Under the pieces are notes generated by a model, which did not search any database, was not told the origin of the DNA, and saw only the letters and a program-made list of their open reading frames with translations. DNA of 39,799 nt, taken from positions 1 to 39,799 of the forward strand of contig JANOPN010000225.1 of NCBI GenBank assembly GCA_031421855.1, read 5' to 3'. Below are positions 10,856 to 20,700 of this stretch, piece after piece. This DNA is from JAAFHN01 sp031421855 (GTDB taxonomy: Bacteria; Pseudomonadota; Gammaproteobacteria; Burkholderiales; Burkholderiaceae_C). Every line of letters starts with the position of its first letter. The first letter of the stretch is position 1. The translations under genes were made by a program, and so were the position numbers.

Positions 10856-11473
10856 ATGAAATTAATCGGCTCAGCCACCAGCCCCTACGTTCGCAAAGTG
10901 CGCGTGGTGATGGCAGAAAAAAAACTCGACTTCCAGTTCGTTACCGAAGACGTCTGGTCGCCCACGTCGACCATCAGCGAGTCAAACCCGCTGGGGAAAG
11001 TACCTTGTCTCGTGATGGAGGCGGGCGAAGCGTTGTTTGACAGCCGCGTCATCGTTGAATACGTCGACACCCTGTCGCCCGTGGGTCGGCTGATTCCGAC
11101 GCAAGGTCGAGAACGCGCAGAAGTCAAAACCTGGGAAGCTTTGGCCGACGGTTTGATCGACGCTGCAATTTTGGCTCGCCTAGAAGCCACTTGGAGCGGC
11201 CGAACCGATGCGCAGCGCAGCCAGGCTTGGATCGATCGGCAAATGGGCAAAATTCACTTGAGCCTTCAAGCCATGGGCAAGGGCTTGGGTGACAAACCCC
11301 TGTGCAGCGGCATCCACATGACACTGGCTGATGTGGCCGTTGGATGCGCCTTGGGCTACTTGGACTTCAGGTTTCCCGCAATCGATTGGCGCAGCTCGCA
11401 CCCCAATCTAGGCCGCCTGCAAGACAAACTGGCTGCACGCTCAAGCTTCATCGAGACCGCTCCGCCGCCCTGA
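10856..11473 (+). CDS. Glutathione S-transferase family protein
   Basis: 205 residues with an N-terminal thioredoxin-like domain (MKLIGSATSPYVRKVRVVMA, the SPYVRKV segment being the usual glutathione-site start; then NPLGKVPCLV with the cis-proline, and LFDSRVIVEYVD) and an all-helical C-terminal domain (LADVAVGCALGYLDFR). Such proteins conjugate or reduce with glutathione in the cytoplasm; the substrate is not predictable. ATG 10856 is chosen because it begins the domain exactly; the long frame upstream is a shadow of purB. It is divergent from purB with about 100 bp between and convergent with pelG with 24 bp between. Confidence 0.92.
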   Translation: MKLIGSATSPYVRKVRVVMAEKKLDFQFVTEDVWSPTSTISESNPLGKVPCLVMEAGEALFDSRVIVEYVDTLSPVGRLIPTQGRERAEVKTWEALADGLIDAAILARLEATWSGRTDAQRSQAWIDRQMGKIHLSLQAMGKGLGDKPLCSGIHMTLADVAVGCALGYLDFRFPAIDWRSSHPNLGRLQDKLAARSSFIETAPPP

Positions 11474-11497
11474 ACCCCATGAGCCCCCTGAGCTCCA

Positions 11498-12868
11498 TTA
11501 CTGAAGCATGAAAGTCTCGTACTCCAAACGAGACAGTTTGCGCTCGAGCATCAGCAAGGCCATCACCAATGTGATGAGCAGAGCCAATGCAAATCCGTAG
11601 CCGTAAAACACCGCGCCCAGGTTGAGCGACACAATTGTTAGCCCGATGTTAAGCACCGACAGCACGCTCACAATCACCAGCACGATCAGGCGCTTGTCAA
11701 GATAGAAAAACACGTTCATCACCGCCAGCAAAGCAACTTGCATGCTCGCAGCGACCGCATCAACATAGAACAACGGCAAGTACAACTCGCTGATTTTGAG
11801 TTTTTGGAAGATCGACGGCGCAAACACCACCATCACCAGCACCGACAAGGTTTGCACCTTGATGATTTCGAACAAACCTTGTCGAATGGCCATCACCATG
11901 CCGTCGCGCATCTCTGCGATTTCTTGCAGGCTGCCGCCCTTGCGCACCGCGCCGTAGAAGCGGTCGTACCACTCCACAAAATCGGTCTCAAACCGCACCA
12001 AAAACACGGCCATGCCAGGAATGATGGACAAATACGCCAAGAAAATCGGCAGGTCATAAATCACACTGGCGCGCAGCGGGCCAATGACCACTGAACTTGT
12101 ACTGGGGTTGATCCAGAACACGATTTTGTCGGCCCAAATTGCAAAATTGAACAAGGCGCCGACCCAGATCAAAGAAGGAAACATCGCACCACGCGCAAAG
12201 CACTCAAACCCGATCACACGCCGAGATGGAAAGCTGCGCAGCACCACAAAAATCATGCCCACAAGCATCAAAAACTGTCCGCCGATGTAGCCCATCAGCA
12301 AACCCTCAAGTCCCATCGGCCGAAACGCAAACGCCAGCGCCACGCTCAACGTGTAGCCGCCCGCAAACAATGCCACGATGGTTTTGTAAAACTTCAAGCC
12401 GCTCATGAAAATCGTGGCGACCCAAACACCCGACATCGTGACAAAACCCGACACCATCAGAGCGCGGTAAAAAATCGACTCGCCGGCGAAAAAAGTGAAG
12501 GCACAAAAGATCGCAAACGCCCCGCTGCCCACGCTGACGATCAGCATCACACCGGCGAAATTGGGCAAAATGATGTCGCGGTTCATCTCAAACAAACGGT
12601 CACTCACCCATCGCGTGAACCCCAGTTGCACAAACCCCGTGAGGATGAGCGACACCATGATCAAGTACGTCACGCTCACTTGAAACTGCGTGATCAACAG
12701 GTCTGGCACCACAACGTTGAGCGAAATGATGCCAATTGCCACCAAGCCCAAAATTGACAACACCCACGGCCCGGAGCTGATCAGCCCCGCATACGCGTAG
12801 GCCTGAACCAAGCCTAAATAGCTGTCGCGCTTGAGCAGCTTTCGCAGCTCAAATCCAATGCCCGCCAC
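11498..12868 (-). CDS. pelG: Pel polysaccharide inner-membrane protein PelG
   Basis: 456 residues, the same length as the Pseudomonas aeruginosa protein as I remember it. The N-terminus MAGIGFELRKLLKRDSYLGL is typical of PelG, followed by about twelve hydrophobic helices. PelG resembles polysaccharide flippases and forms the inner-membrane synthase/transport complex with PelD, PelE and PelF. The start codon is GTG at 12868, directly abutting the pelF stop, and is supported by a strong GGGAGG eight bases upstream. Last gene of the operon; it ends 24 bp from the convergent GST gene and no terminator is evident there. Confidence 0.95.
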   Translation of the reverse strand: MAGIGFELRKLLKRDSYLGLVQAYAYAGLISSGPWVLSILGLVAIGIISLNVVVPDLLITQFQVSVTYLIMVSLILTGFVQLGFTRWVSDRLFEMNRDIILPNFAGVMLIVSVGSGAFAIFCAFTFFAGESIFYRALMVSGFVTMSGVWVATIFMSGLKFYKTIVALFAGGYTLSVALAFAFRPMGLEGLLMGYIGGQFLMLVGMIFVVLRSFPSRRVIGFECFARGAMFPSLIWVGALFNFAIWADKIVFWINPSTSSVVIGPLRASVIYDLPIFLAYLSIIPGMAVFLVRFETDFVEWYDRFYGAVRKGGSLQEIAEMRDGMVMAIRQGLFEIIKVQTLSVLVMVVFAPSIFQKLKISELYLPLFYVDAVAASMQVALLAVMNVFFYLDKRLIVLVIVSVLSVLNIGLTIVSLNLGAVFYGYGFALALLITLVMALLMLERKLSRLEYETFMLQ

Positions 12869-14446
12869 CTAGATCGCCTCCCAGCCGACAAAGCCGGGCG
12901 CGTCCGCTCGCTCGTTGGCCAGCGCCCTGCGATACACCTCGCGGTAGCGGCCGTACATGAGCGGATGCGTGTAGTAGCGATTCACCCGCTCAACGCCAGC
13001 CGCTGACGCAGCCTGCCACTTGGCGTCATCGCTGAAATAGCTGATGATCGATTCGGCCAAGGCCTGCGGATCGGCAATGCCCACAACCTCGCCACTCGCA
13101 CCAAACGCGATGTCTTCCTCGGTCAACCCGTAGATCAACTGCCGACACGATCCCACATCCGTACTGACACCAGGAACCCCCGCCGCATAGCCCTCCAGCA
13201 GCACCAGGGGCAAGGCCTCAGAAATCGAACTCAGCACCACCAGCCCAACTTTGGGGAGTAATTCTGTGAGTTTTTGAAATCCCAAAAACTTCACATTAGC
13301 CTCAAGCCCCAGGCTTTTGACAAGCGAGTGGCACTCCTGCGCATAGGCTGGACTCTCATCCTCTGGGCCAGCAATCCAAGCCTCAGCCCCAGGCAAGCGA
13401 CTGGCCACCACGCGCATGGCGCGAATGTAGGTTTTGATGTCTTTGATTGGTACAACCCGACCAATCAAGCAGCACACCATTGGCGTGACCGCCGGGCGAA
13501 GCGCGCGCAACTCACCAAAGCGCACGACGTCGATGCCGTTAGGGATGTTGAAGGTGCGCTCTGGAGCGGCCCCATCTTGGATTTGGCGCAGCCGATTGGC
13601 CTCGTACAAGGCGATGATTTGGTCACTCGCGTCGTAGCACATGCGCCCAAGCGCTTCAAAGAATCGAATCCAAGCTTGGCGAAAATAGCCTGCTTCTGTG
13701 GCATCTCGCTGCAACATGCTGCGGTTGTCGGCGATCCACTGGGCGGCGTACAAGTCGATGCGCCGCTCTTTGGTGTAAATACCATGCTCAGACAAAATCA
13801 AGGGCTTTTGGTATCGGCGCTTGAGCAAAGCACCCAAAAATCCGGCGTAGCCCGTCGACACCGAATGAAAGCACTTCACCGGAATGAGCTTTTCGACGAT
13901 GGCCGACAAAATCCAGATCGGCGCGTGCATGGTGCGAACCGTCCAAAAATAGTCCACAAAACTCGGATCGGTGCAGCGCTCTTGGTACATCTGGGTCGTG
14001 TAATTCCACGAGCGCTCGCTGAACAAAAACTCCCCCACATTGAGTCGACCCTGAAGTTCACCGACCACCGTCTCAAGCGCCTTTGCTCCCACATCGGCTA
14101 GACCAACCGGGTCTTGAAAGTACTGGTGCAAACAAGCGTTTTGCTCAAACATCTCCGCGTCGCCCTTGAACGCTCGCACGGGCGGTCGCTCAGGCATGTC
14201 GTACAGATAGTGCGCCTCAAAATGAATCACGTTCGCAGGCAGTTTGAACTTGGGTACACCGTAGTCTTGCCTGCGCGATCCCAAAAAGATGATGGCAAAA
14301 GTCAACTCCGGAAAGCCATTGATGATCTGATTCACCCAACTCGACACGCCGCCAGCCACAAACGGAAAAGTGCCTTCAAGCAGCAAGGCCACATCCGCAC
14401 TTTGGGCGGTGCGGCGAAGGTCTTCGGGCAGATCAGAGTTGTTCAT
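12869..14446 (-). CDS. pelF: Pel polysaccharide glycosyltransferase PelF (GT4)
   Basis: 525 residues, close to the reference family length of about 507. A cytosolic GT-B retaining glycosyltransferase. Visible parts: N-terminal LLLEGTFPFVAGGVSSWVNQ (acceptor-side glycine loop), nucleotide-domain entry FNIPNGIDVVRFG, CCLIGRVVPIKDI, and the E-x7-E motif EALPLVLLE followed by GYAAGVPGVSTDVGSCRQL. The family uses a UDP-activated N-acetylhexosamine and makes the Pel chain, now described as alpha-1,4-linked GalNAc/GalN. It works with PelD, E and G at the inner membrane. ATG 14446 follows the pelE stop after 23 bases; its ribosome-binding site is weak. Confidence 0.96.
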   Translation of the reverse strand: MNNSDLPEDLRRTAQSADVALLLEGTFPFVAGGVSSWVNQIINGFPELTFAIIFLGSRRQDYGVPKFKLPANVIHFEAHYLYDMPERPPVRAFKGDAEMFEQNACLHQYFQDPVGLADVGAKALETVVGELQGRLNVGEFLFSERSWNYTTQMYQERCTDPSFVDYFWTVRTMHAPIWILSAIVEKLIPVKCFHSVSTGYAGFLGALLKRRYQKPLILSEHGIYTKERRIDLYAAQWIADNRSMLQRDATEAGYFRQAWIRFFEALGRMCYDASDQIIALYEANRLRQIQDGAAPERTFNIPNGIDVVRFGELRALRPAVTPMVCCLIGRVVPIKDIKTYIRAMRVVASRLPGAEAWIAGPEDESPAYAQECHSLVKSLGLEANVKFLGFQKLTELLPKVGLVVLSSISEALPLVLLEGYAAGVPGVSTDVGSCRQLIYGLTEEDIAFGASGEVVGIADPQALAESIISYFSDDAKWQAASAAGVERVNRYYTHPLMYGRYREVYRRALANERADAPGFVGWEAI

Positions 14447-14469
14447 GACTCAGCAGACTACACACGTCA

Positions 14470-15525
14470 TCAGACGACCACATCCACAGATTTGCCAGCC
14501 CAAAACCGCGATATTTGACGCAAGCCGTACGGCACGCGCGAGCTGGCTTCGATGCGCTCCATGTACTCGCGCACCTTGATAAAGTCATGGAGCAAAAACG
14601 CCTGCTGCGCCACAGCCCTGTAGATGGCCACCTCATCGCCACCACACCCGCGAGCCAGCTTCAAACTGCGATACGCCAACTCGGGCTGCCCCAGCTGAAT
14701 CAACACCTCGCCAAACAACAACCACACACCGGCCGCGTTGGGATCGAACTTCAGCGCTTGTTCACAGTGCTTTTTGGATTGTTGCAGTGCAAACGCCCGC
14801 AGGTCTCCGCGCGCCAGCTTGGTGTCAACCTGCTCCCAAAAAAGCTCCGCCAATCGGCGATGCAGATTGAAAAGCACGGCCCCTGATTGCTCCTCGCGAC
14901 CTTCAGTTTTGACCGGCTCAGCAAGGGCTGCCAATTGGTCTTGCGCAAGCTGCACGCGCTGAGTGATGTCCTTCTCCCATGCGTCCATCATGCTGTAAGC
15001 GAGCAATCGGATGTCTTCAGCTGGGTCGCTTAGCAGACCCTGCAACATGGGGATGGCGACCTTGGGTCGCATGTCTTGCAGCGCAATCAAAACGCGCAAC
15101 TTGATGTCAATGTCCTGTCGTGGATCAGCCAATATTCGCCGCGCATGGCCAGCCCGCAAATCGCTCTTGACCCGAGCTTCCTTTTCGGTCGCCATGAATT
15201 TAGGTGGCTCGATCTCCACATACCGATCAGTGCTGATCGCTTTCGGAAAACGGATCGCGATGTGAACGACCGCAAGCACCGCCACGATGCCCAGACCGGG
15301 AATAAAAAACCCAAAGCTGAAAATCAGAGCCTGAGCTTGCCAGGGTTGCTGCTTGAGGCGCGAAGGCAGCAACAACCAAGCCACGGCGGTGGTGATTGCG
15401 GCGGCCAGCGCATGCAACGTGAAGTAGCTCAACAAACGCAGCTCTGAGCCCGAGCGATCCAAAAGCGACAAGGCCGCAATCTCGGTGCTGAAGGCGGCGG
15501 TGACTTGCTGCCAAACTGCAATCAA
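14470..15525 (-). CDS. pelE: Pel inner-membrane protein PelE (TM plus TPR-like repeats)
   Basis: 351 residues, against about 329 in P. aeruginosa. Two hydrophobic segments at the N-terminus (about 32-55 and 65-92) are followed by a helical-repeat, TPR/HEAT-like cytoplasmic region (for example AGVWLLFGEVLIQLGQPELA). PelE links PelD to the rest of the synthase complex. The frame opens with TTG at 15525, which overlaps the pelD stop as TTGA; no ATG is available before the second hydrophobic segment, so a TTG start with translational coupling to pelD is the best reading. Assignment rests on operon position plus architecture. Confidence 0.88.
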   Translation of the reverse strand: MIAVWQQVTAAFSTEIAALSLLDRSGSELRLLSYFTLHALAAAITTAVAWLLLPSRLKQQPWQAQALIFSFGFFIPGLGIVAVLAVVHIAIRFPKAISTDRYVEIEPPKFMATEKEARVKSDLRAGHARRILADPRQDIDIKLRVLIALQDMRPKVAIPMLQGLLSDPAEDIRLLAYSMMDAWEKDITQRVQLAQDQLAALAEPVKTEGREEQSGAVLFNLHRRLAELFWEQVDTKLARGDLRAFALQQSKKHCEQALKFDPNAAGVWLLFGEVLIQLGQPELAYRSLKLARGCGGDEVAIYRAVAQQAFLLHDFIKVREYMERIEASSRVPYGLRQISRFWAGKSVDVVV

Positions 15526-17117
15526 AGCGCCACCCCACCCACCGAATCACGCAGATCAGCCCATGCATCGCTGTCGGCAAGCGTGAGCTGGGTGCAGCTC
15601 AAATGCAGCGCTTCAACTTGTCCGCCGACGCGCTTTCGCACATCTTCCCGCACCAACAACTGGTGACCTGTCAGGCGACGGGCGGTGACGAACGGCACCA
15701 AAGTCACAAGGCAAACTGTCGCGCCATAACCCAGTTGCCACGCCATGCTGCCATTGTTGTGAACGCTGCGCACGGCATCTAACAGCACGTCGGCCTGCGG
15801 GCCGTCGGCTCTCCAAACCAAACAGCCGCTGTCGATGCCGTGGTCTCGGCGCATGCGTTGTAACCAAGCAAACTCGTGCACCAAGGTGGTGGGTGCCCTG
15901 GGCCATTGCGACAGCAATGGGCTGCCAAATTTGCGCAGCCTCACATACTCTGAGTAGGCCTCGACCAAGACACCGAGGTTGCGCAGGTTGTCAGAATTAA
16001 ATGCCATGAAGGGCAAGCGATGCACCGCCACCACGCCAAGCGGATCACCCTCGCCGTCAAACATCGGACACACCACCAACACCTGCTCACCAAAGCACAA
16101 CTCTGTGAGCTGCTCCAACAGATGCACCGACTGACGAGACTCGATCGCCCGGCGAACCATCGGATCCTCGGCATGAAGCTCTTTTGACACTCCGACATGC
16201 GACACCCGCAAAATCTTCGGCCGTGGGCCATCCACATACTCGTACATGCCACCGGCTTCAATTTGGGTATGAGCCGCTAAAAACGCCATCATCACCTGGG
16301 CGCTTGGCAAGCGTTCGCGATCTTTGGCGGCAGAGTTGAGCTTGCCTTGCAGCTCTGCTAGCGCGTCGCGCAGGGTACTGGGCCGCTCAACCATTTCGTA
16401 CTCCAACTCATCGTGCGACAGCTTCAGCAAATACAAGCGCCGCGTGAGGCGCTCCATCTTTTCATCTAAGTAGCGCATCACCTCGCGCTGGCGCGATGAG
16501 CGCCCGCCCCACAGGTTGCCAAACTCACCCGCAATCAAAGTCATGATCGCCCCGCCCAAAAAATACGATCTCGGCAGCGTCATGGTTGACATCAGCACGT
16601 ACCAAAGCCCCAGCATCAAAAGCGCGGCTACCACCCCGCTGAGCGAGCCATAGCGCAAGGCGATGAGCCACACACCGATCCAAGGCCACGGAAAACCCTC
16701 GTTGACGTAAAACGGGTTGGTGGGGTTGCTGTACGAACTCAAGGCAACAAACACCAGAGGCCAAAACACCGTTTCTCCCGCTTGCACCAAAGCACCGGGG
16801 CGCTCTTTGATCCAGTGCTGCCCAAGCCAGCGAACACCCAAGAGAATGCGCCGCGCGTAGTCCAACACCACCAAGGCCCACAGATACGGCACAACGAAGA
16901 CGCGCTTGTACAGCGGCAATCGCATCCACGGCCTGGGGGTGTCGTTTCGCTGGGCTTGGCGCGAGAAGCGCACGTCGGGTTTTGGCGCGTCGTCGATGTC
17001 GCGCAGTGACGCAAACCCGCTCAAATTGACGAAGTCCGAGCCCTGCGCCTCTTTGGCTGGCCGCGCGCTGGCGTCCGCAGGCGCGGCGGGCTGCGGCGGG
17101 CTGGGTTGAGGCGCCAT
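15522..17117 (-). CDS. pelD: Pel regulatory membrane protein PelD (GAF and degenerate GGDEF)
   Basis: 531 residues, longer than the 455 of P. aeruginosa, mainly through a Pro/Ala-rich N-terminal tail of about 65 residues. Four hydrophobic segments (about 70-200) are followed by a coiled-coil-like stretch (about 210-265), a GAF domain, and a degenerate GGDEF-like domain at the C-terminus. In the studied family c-di-GMP binds an RxxD motif in that last domain and switches polymer synthesis on. Here, where a GGDEF alignment would put RxxD, about four residues before GYGATVCL, I read GSMA (about 456-459); no other RxxD sits plausibly. This may be a c-di-GMP-blind or altered PelD. ATG 17117 follows the pelC stop after ten bases. 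Confidence 0.92.
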   Translation of the reverse strand: MAPQPSPPQPAAPADASARPAKEAQGSDFVNLSGFASLRDIDDAPKPDVRFSRQAQRNDTPRPWMRLPLYKRVFVVPYLWALVVLDYARRILLGVRWLGQHWIKERPGALVQAGETVFWPLVFVALSSYSNPTNPFYVNEGFPWPWIGVWLIALRYGSLSGVVAALLMLGLWYVLMSTMTLPRSYFLGGAIMTLIAGEFGNLWGGRSSRQREVMRYLDEKMERLTRRLYLLKLSHDELEYEMVERPSTLRDALAELQGKLNSAAKDRERLPSAQVMMAFLAAHTQIEAGGMYEYVDGPRPKILRVSHVGVSKELHAEDPMVRRAIESRQSVHLLEQLTELCFGEQVLVVCPMFDGEGDPLGVVAVHRLPFMAFNSDNLRNLGVLVEAYSEYVRLRKFGSPLLSQWPRAPTTLVHEFAWLQRMRRDHGIDSGCLVWRADGPQADVLLDAVRSVHNNGSMAWQLGYGATVCLVTLVPFVTARRLTGHQLLVREDVRKRVGGQVEALHLSCTQLTLADSDAWADLRDSVGGVAL

Positions 17118-17127
17118 GGATCAAAGC

Positions 17128-17757
17128 TCAGCGCGAGCGCGCTGGCCCCGATGCTGCAGGTGCTGAGGACGGTGCGATACCGATTTGGATGCCTTTAAGC
17201 AACTCGACCGCCAGCTTTTGCGCCACCGCCGACAACGCCTCGCGGCTGTAACCCGTTCGCCCGCCTGAAGCTGAGTACACGACCTCGCCGGTGCGCAAGT
17301 CTTTGACGTGATACACCAGCCCGACAGCCGGTTCGCCGTCAACGCCAACCTTGTATCGCCACTCGTCTACCGCGCCGTAGACCGCAAACGCGATGCCCTG
17401 CGCCTTGGCCCATTTTTCAGCCTCAAGTTGGGCTTTTCGCTCGCTGGGCTCGAACAAGGTCTCTGGGTTAAGTTGGGGTGGGTAAATCTGCAACTGGCGC
17501 AAACCCCGCGCGCGCAGGCTGGCTTCGGTGATGGCTTCGGCGCGCAGCCCCGCTTGCGCCACATCGGTGTGGTTGGCCATCGGCAGCAGTGCCACCGAGT
17601 CGGTGGGCCCGATTCGGGCCGACATCGGCGCGGTCTGCGTCACGGCGCAGCCGGCCAAGCTGAGTGCACCAAGCCAACAAAAGGCACGCCTAGACCCATT
17701 GACCGGTCGACTCCAACCCCCCCTTGATGTTTGCACGTCAGTTCCCCAGATATTCAT
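17128..17757 (-). CDS. pelC: Pel outer-membrane lipoprotein PelC
   Basis: 209 residues from ATG 17757. A positively charged n-region, hydrophobic core and lipobox LAGC (FCWLGALSLAGC) mark a lipoprotein; the mature part has the family's alpha/beta look (SVALLPMANHTDVAQAGLRA, AVYGAVDEWRYKVGVDGEPA). PelC forms a dodecameric ring on the periplasmic face of the outer membrane, below the PelB barrel, and guides the cationic polymer. The start is uncertain: ATG 17790, ATG 17757, or GTG 17736, one base after the pelB stop, which would give a compact signal peptide of about 29 residues. Overlap with pelB is 20 bases for the chosen start. Confidence 0.9.
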   Translation of the reverse strand: MNIWGTDVQTSRGGWSRPVNGSRRAFCWLGALSLAGCAVTQTAPMSARIGPTDSVALLPMANHTDVAQAGLRAEAITEASLRARGLRQLQIYPPQLNPETLFEPSERKAQLEAEKWAKAQGIAFAVYGAVDEWRYKVGVDGEPAVGLVYHVKDLRTGEVVYSASGGRTGYSREALSAVAQKLAVELLKGIQIGIAPSSAPAASGPARSR

Positions 17758-20700
17758 ATTGCAACTTGAACTCTCTCGCAGCAGGCGCATTGCTTTGAGG
17801 CCGCAGCTCCCAGCCTAACAAGAGTTGATCGCGCCCCACAACCGATCCGCGAGCGCCTAGACGCAACAAAGGTGCCGTTCTTTGGCCTTGATTGTCGCGC
17901 CGCCAGTCCACTCCCAGCTCGGCATACGGGCGAATCACACGCGAGTATGGACTCGCAGGGCCGGGAGCGTTGTCGGATTGCACCGATGAGCCGTATCCCA
18001 CCGACACAGCCACGCCCGTGGACGACGGACCGATGAAGGATTGCGGCCCAACGACTCCCCCAATCGGCAACACGCGGGCGGCAAGCGCATCCACCGTGCC
18101 ACCGTGGCGCGCCACCGAGCGCTGAATTGATGCCCGCACGACGACATCTGGGTAGGCCTGTCGCACCCCGTAGGTCAGCGCCACATCACCCAGCGCCCGC
18201 CCGCCCAATTCGCTGCCACTTTGGGTCTCAAAGGACTTGTTGGACAACATCGCCTGAAGTTGCAACTGCGGCGAAAGTGCGGTGGTGAGCTGCATCGATG
18301 CTCCGCTTTGCATGCCCGCAACCGCCATGGCTGCACTCTCCGAGCTTGCCTGGCGCACTTGCCACTCGAGCGCGATTCGCGCACCGATGCCCAGCTCGCG
18401 ACTCAGCGCCAGCCGCCAGCCGCTGTGCGAGGCGTTGGCTTGGCGCGTGCTTGCTGCCGCCTCCACTTGGCCCAGTTCAGTCTGCACATCCAGCCCCAAT
18501 CGAAACTCCCGATCTGCAACTTGCGCCAAAGCGCTGCGATTTTGCAAACGCCCCCACTCACCCGTGAGGCGAAGCCCAGGCGTCAACTGCGCGCTGGCCT
18601 GCAAAAGCGTGCCTGACTGCGTGAGCTCAGCGCTTTGCTTGCTGATGCGGCTCAGCCTGACACGCTGAGCTGCCGACAAGGTCAGCTCTTGAATGCCTTG
18701 CTGCAACTCTTCGTCGCGCGGCGACTCGCCCATGTCTGACAACGCAAGTGCTTCATTCAAGGCCTGCGAACTGCGCTTGAGTTGGCGAAGCGCGCCATAC
18801 CGGTCGATGCCGTGAAACTTCGCAAACGCGCGCGCCATGAGCTCATCAAGCGCCACGGTATCGCCCTCAGCAAGCGCCAACGCGAGTTTGGAGTAGTCAT
18901 GGTCACCCGTGCGGCGTTGATGCTGCTGCCACAGCCATTGGCGCGCAAAGTCAAGTTGCCCCGAGCTCATGGCGCTTGAAAACAACAAATTGTTGGCCTG
19001 CTGGCGGATTTGCGCCGAGTGCTCGCTGCCAGACACCCCACCGCGTGCAATTTGGCCCAACAGCTTTTGAAGCCGCGCCTGCTCGGTGCTGCCAGAGAAC
19101 TGCCCCAAGCGCACCCGCACCATCAGCGCCTGCGCGTCTTCGTTACCCAAGGCGCGGTTGGATGCGAGGCGCGCACTCAAAGACGCCATCACGCTGTCGA
19201 GCAACACATGCGCGTGGCGGCGCACCCTCAGCGCCAGCGAGGCCTCGCCCGACTGCTCCAGCACATCGGCGAAGTTGGCCAGCCACAAAAAATCTTGATC
19301 CTTTTTGAGTGCTTTATCGCCCGCGATCTTGGTGTAGTAGCTCAGCGCTTGGCGGGGTTCGCCCAGCAGCAGATGCACCGCCCCGAGCACTTCCCAATGA
19401 TCAGGCAGGGCGCGAACTGCACTGCGAGACTGCGCCATCTCTTGGCGAAGCGCCGCCTTGTCGCCCAAGTCGGTCAAAAGCCACCATAGCCCGATGCGAG
19501 CGCCAGCGCCTGAGCCCAAGCCCAATGCGGCGCGGTAGTCCGCAACGCCCGCGCGCTTGTCGCCCAAAGCCACTTGCAAGCCTGCACGCCGCTCCAAAAA
19601 CGCGCTGGTCTTCGCAAGCCTTGCCAGATCAGCGGGAACGAGTGCCGAAAAAAACGCACGAATCGCAACCGGATCTGGCGCGGCATAGAGCGAATCAATC
19701 CAAGCGAACACGGTCGCGTCGGTCGGGTGCAATCGATAGACCTGCACGATCAAGGATCGGGCGACAAGGGAATCGGCTGTACCGGCAACATGCTCGATGT
19801 AGCGCTCGGCTTGGTAGGGTTTGATCAACACACCCGCTCCGCGCTGATCAACCGATGCCGCCATCAACGCTGCCCATGCGCGCGCAGCGGTGGCCAGGTC
19901 TCGCGCCTCAAACGCCACATCGGCCAACAAATCCCAATACAGCGGATCGGCGCGCGCAACCACTTCGATGGGCTGGTATCGCTTAAGCACGGCCAAGGCT
20001 TTGCCAAAGTCACTTCGGCGCAGCAACAAGTCCGCCCAAGCCAGCGCATCGTCTCGCGCAAGCCGCGCCACAGGCACGCCTTGCGCAAGCGCCAGCGCTT
20101 CAACTGCATCCATCGCCGCAAAGCTGACCAAGGCCTCATCGGCTCTACCCATGCGCAGCAAAAGCCGAGCCCGACTGCCACTGAGCGCAACCAGCCGCGC
20201 AGGACTGACCTCGCCAGCGCCGCGCCTGCTCAGATCATCCAAAAAGGCCAGCGCCTCTTCGGGCTTGCCCGTGCGCTCAAACACGTTGACCACCGTCTCG
20301 ACTTCGCTATCTGCGAGTGATCGGCGCGCACTGCGTTGTCTCCAAGCCCACAAGAGCGCCTCATCATCAAACAGCATTGGCGACAAGCGAAAAACCTGAT
20401 CCAGCGCGCGCTCGACGGAGTCGGCGGCGCTGCCCGTGGCCAGGCTGCGCCAGCGCTTCAAGGCAAGCGTTGCATCGCCCTGCCACTCAGCCATTTGCGC
20501 CACTTGCTCACGCATGCCCACATCGCCGGGCAGGCGAATCAGCTTGGCCTGCACGACCCGTGTGGCCCAGGCCAAGTCGGCACTGGCAAAGGCCACGTCT
20601 TGGATTTGTTGCAACTGCTCCTCGCTCAGCTTGGCCAGTTGTTCGGGGCTGGTGTTGATGTCCACTGCCTGTCGCACATGCTGCGCGCCAGCGCTGGGTT

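Noticed and set aside
13274..14101. 275-residue plus-strand frame inside pelF
   Set aside because: It is antisense to a well-supported gene and shows no recognisable domain; a shadow of GC-rich coding sequence.
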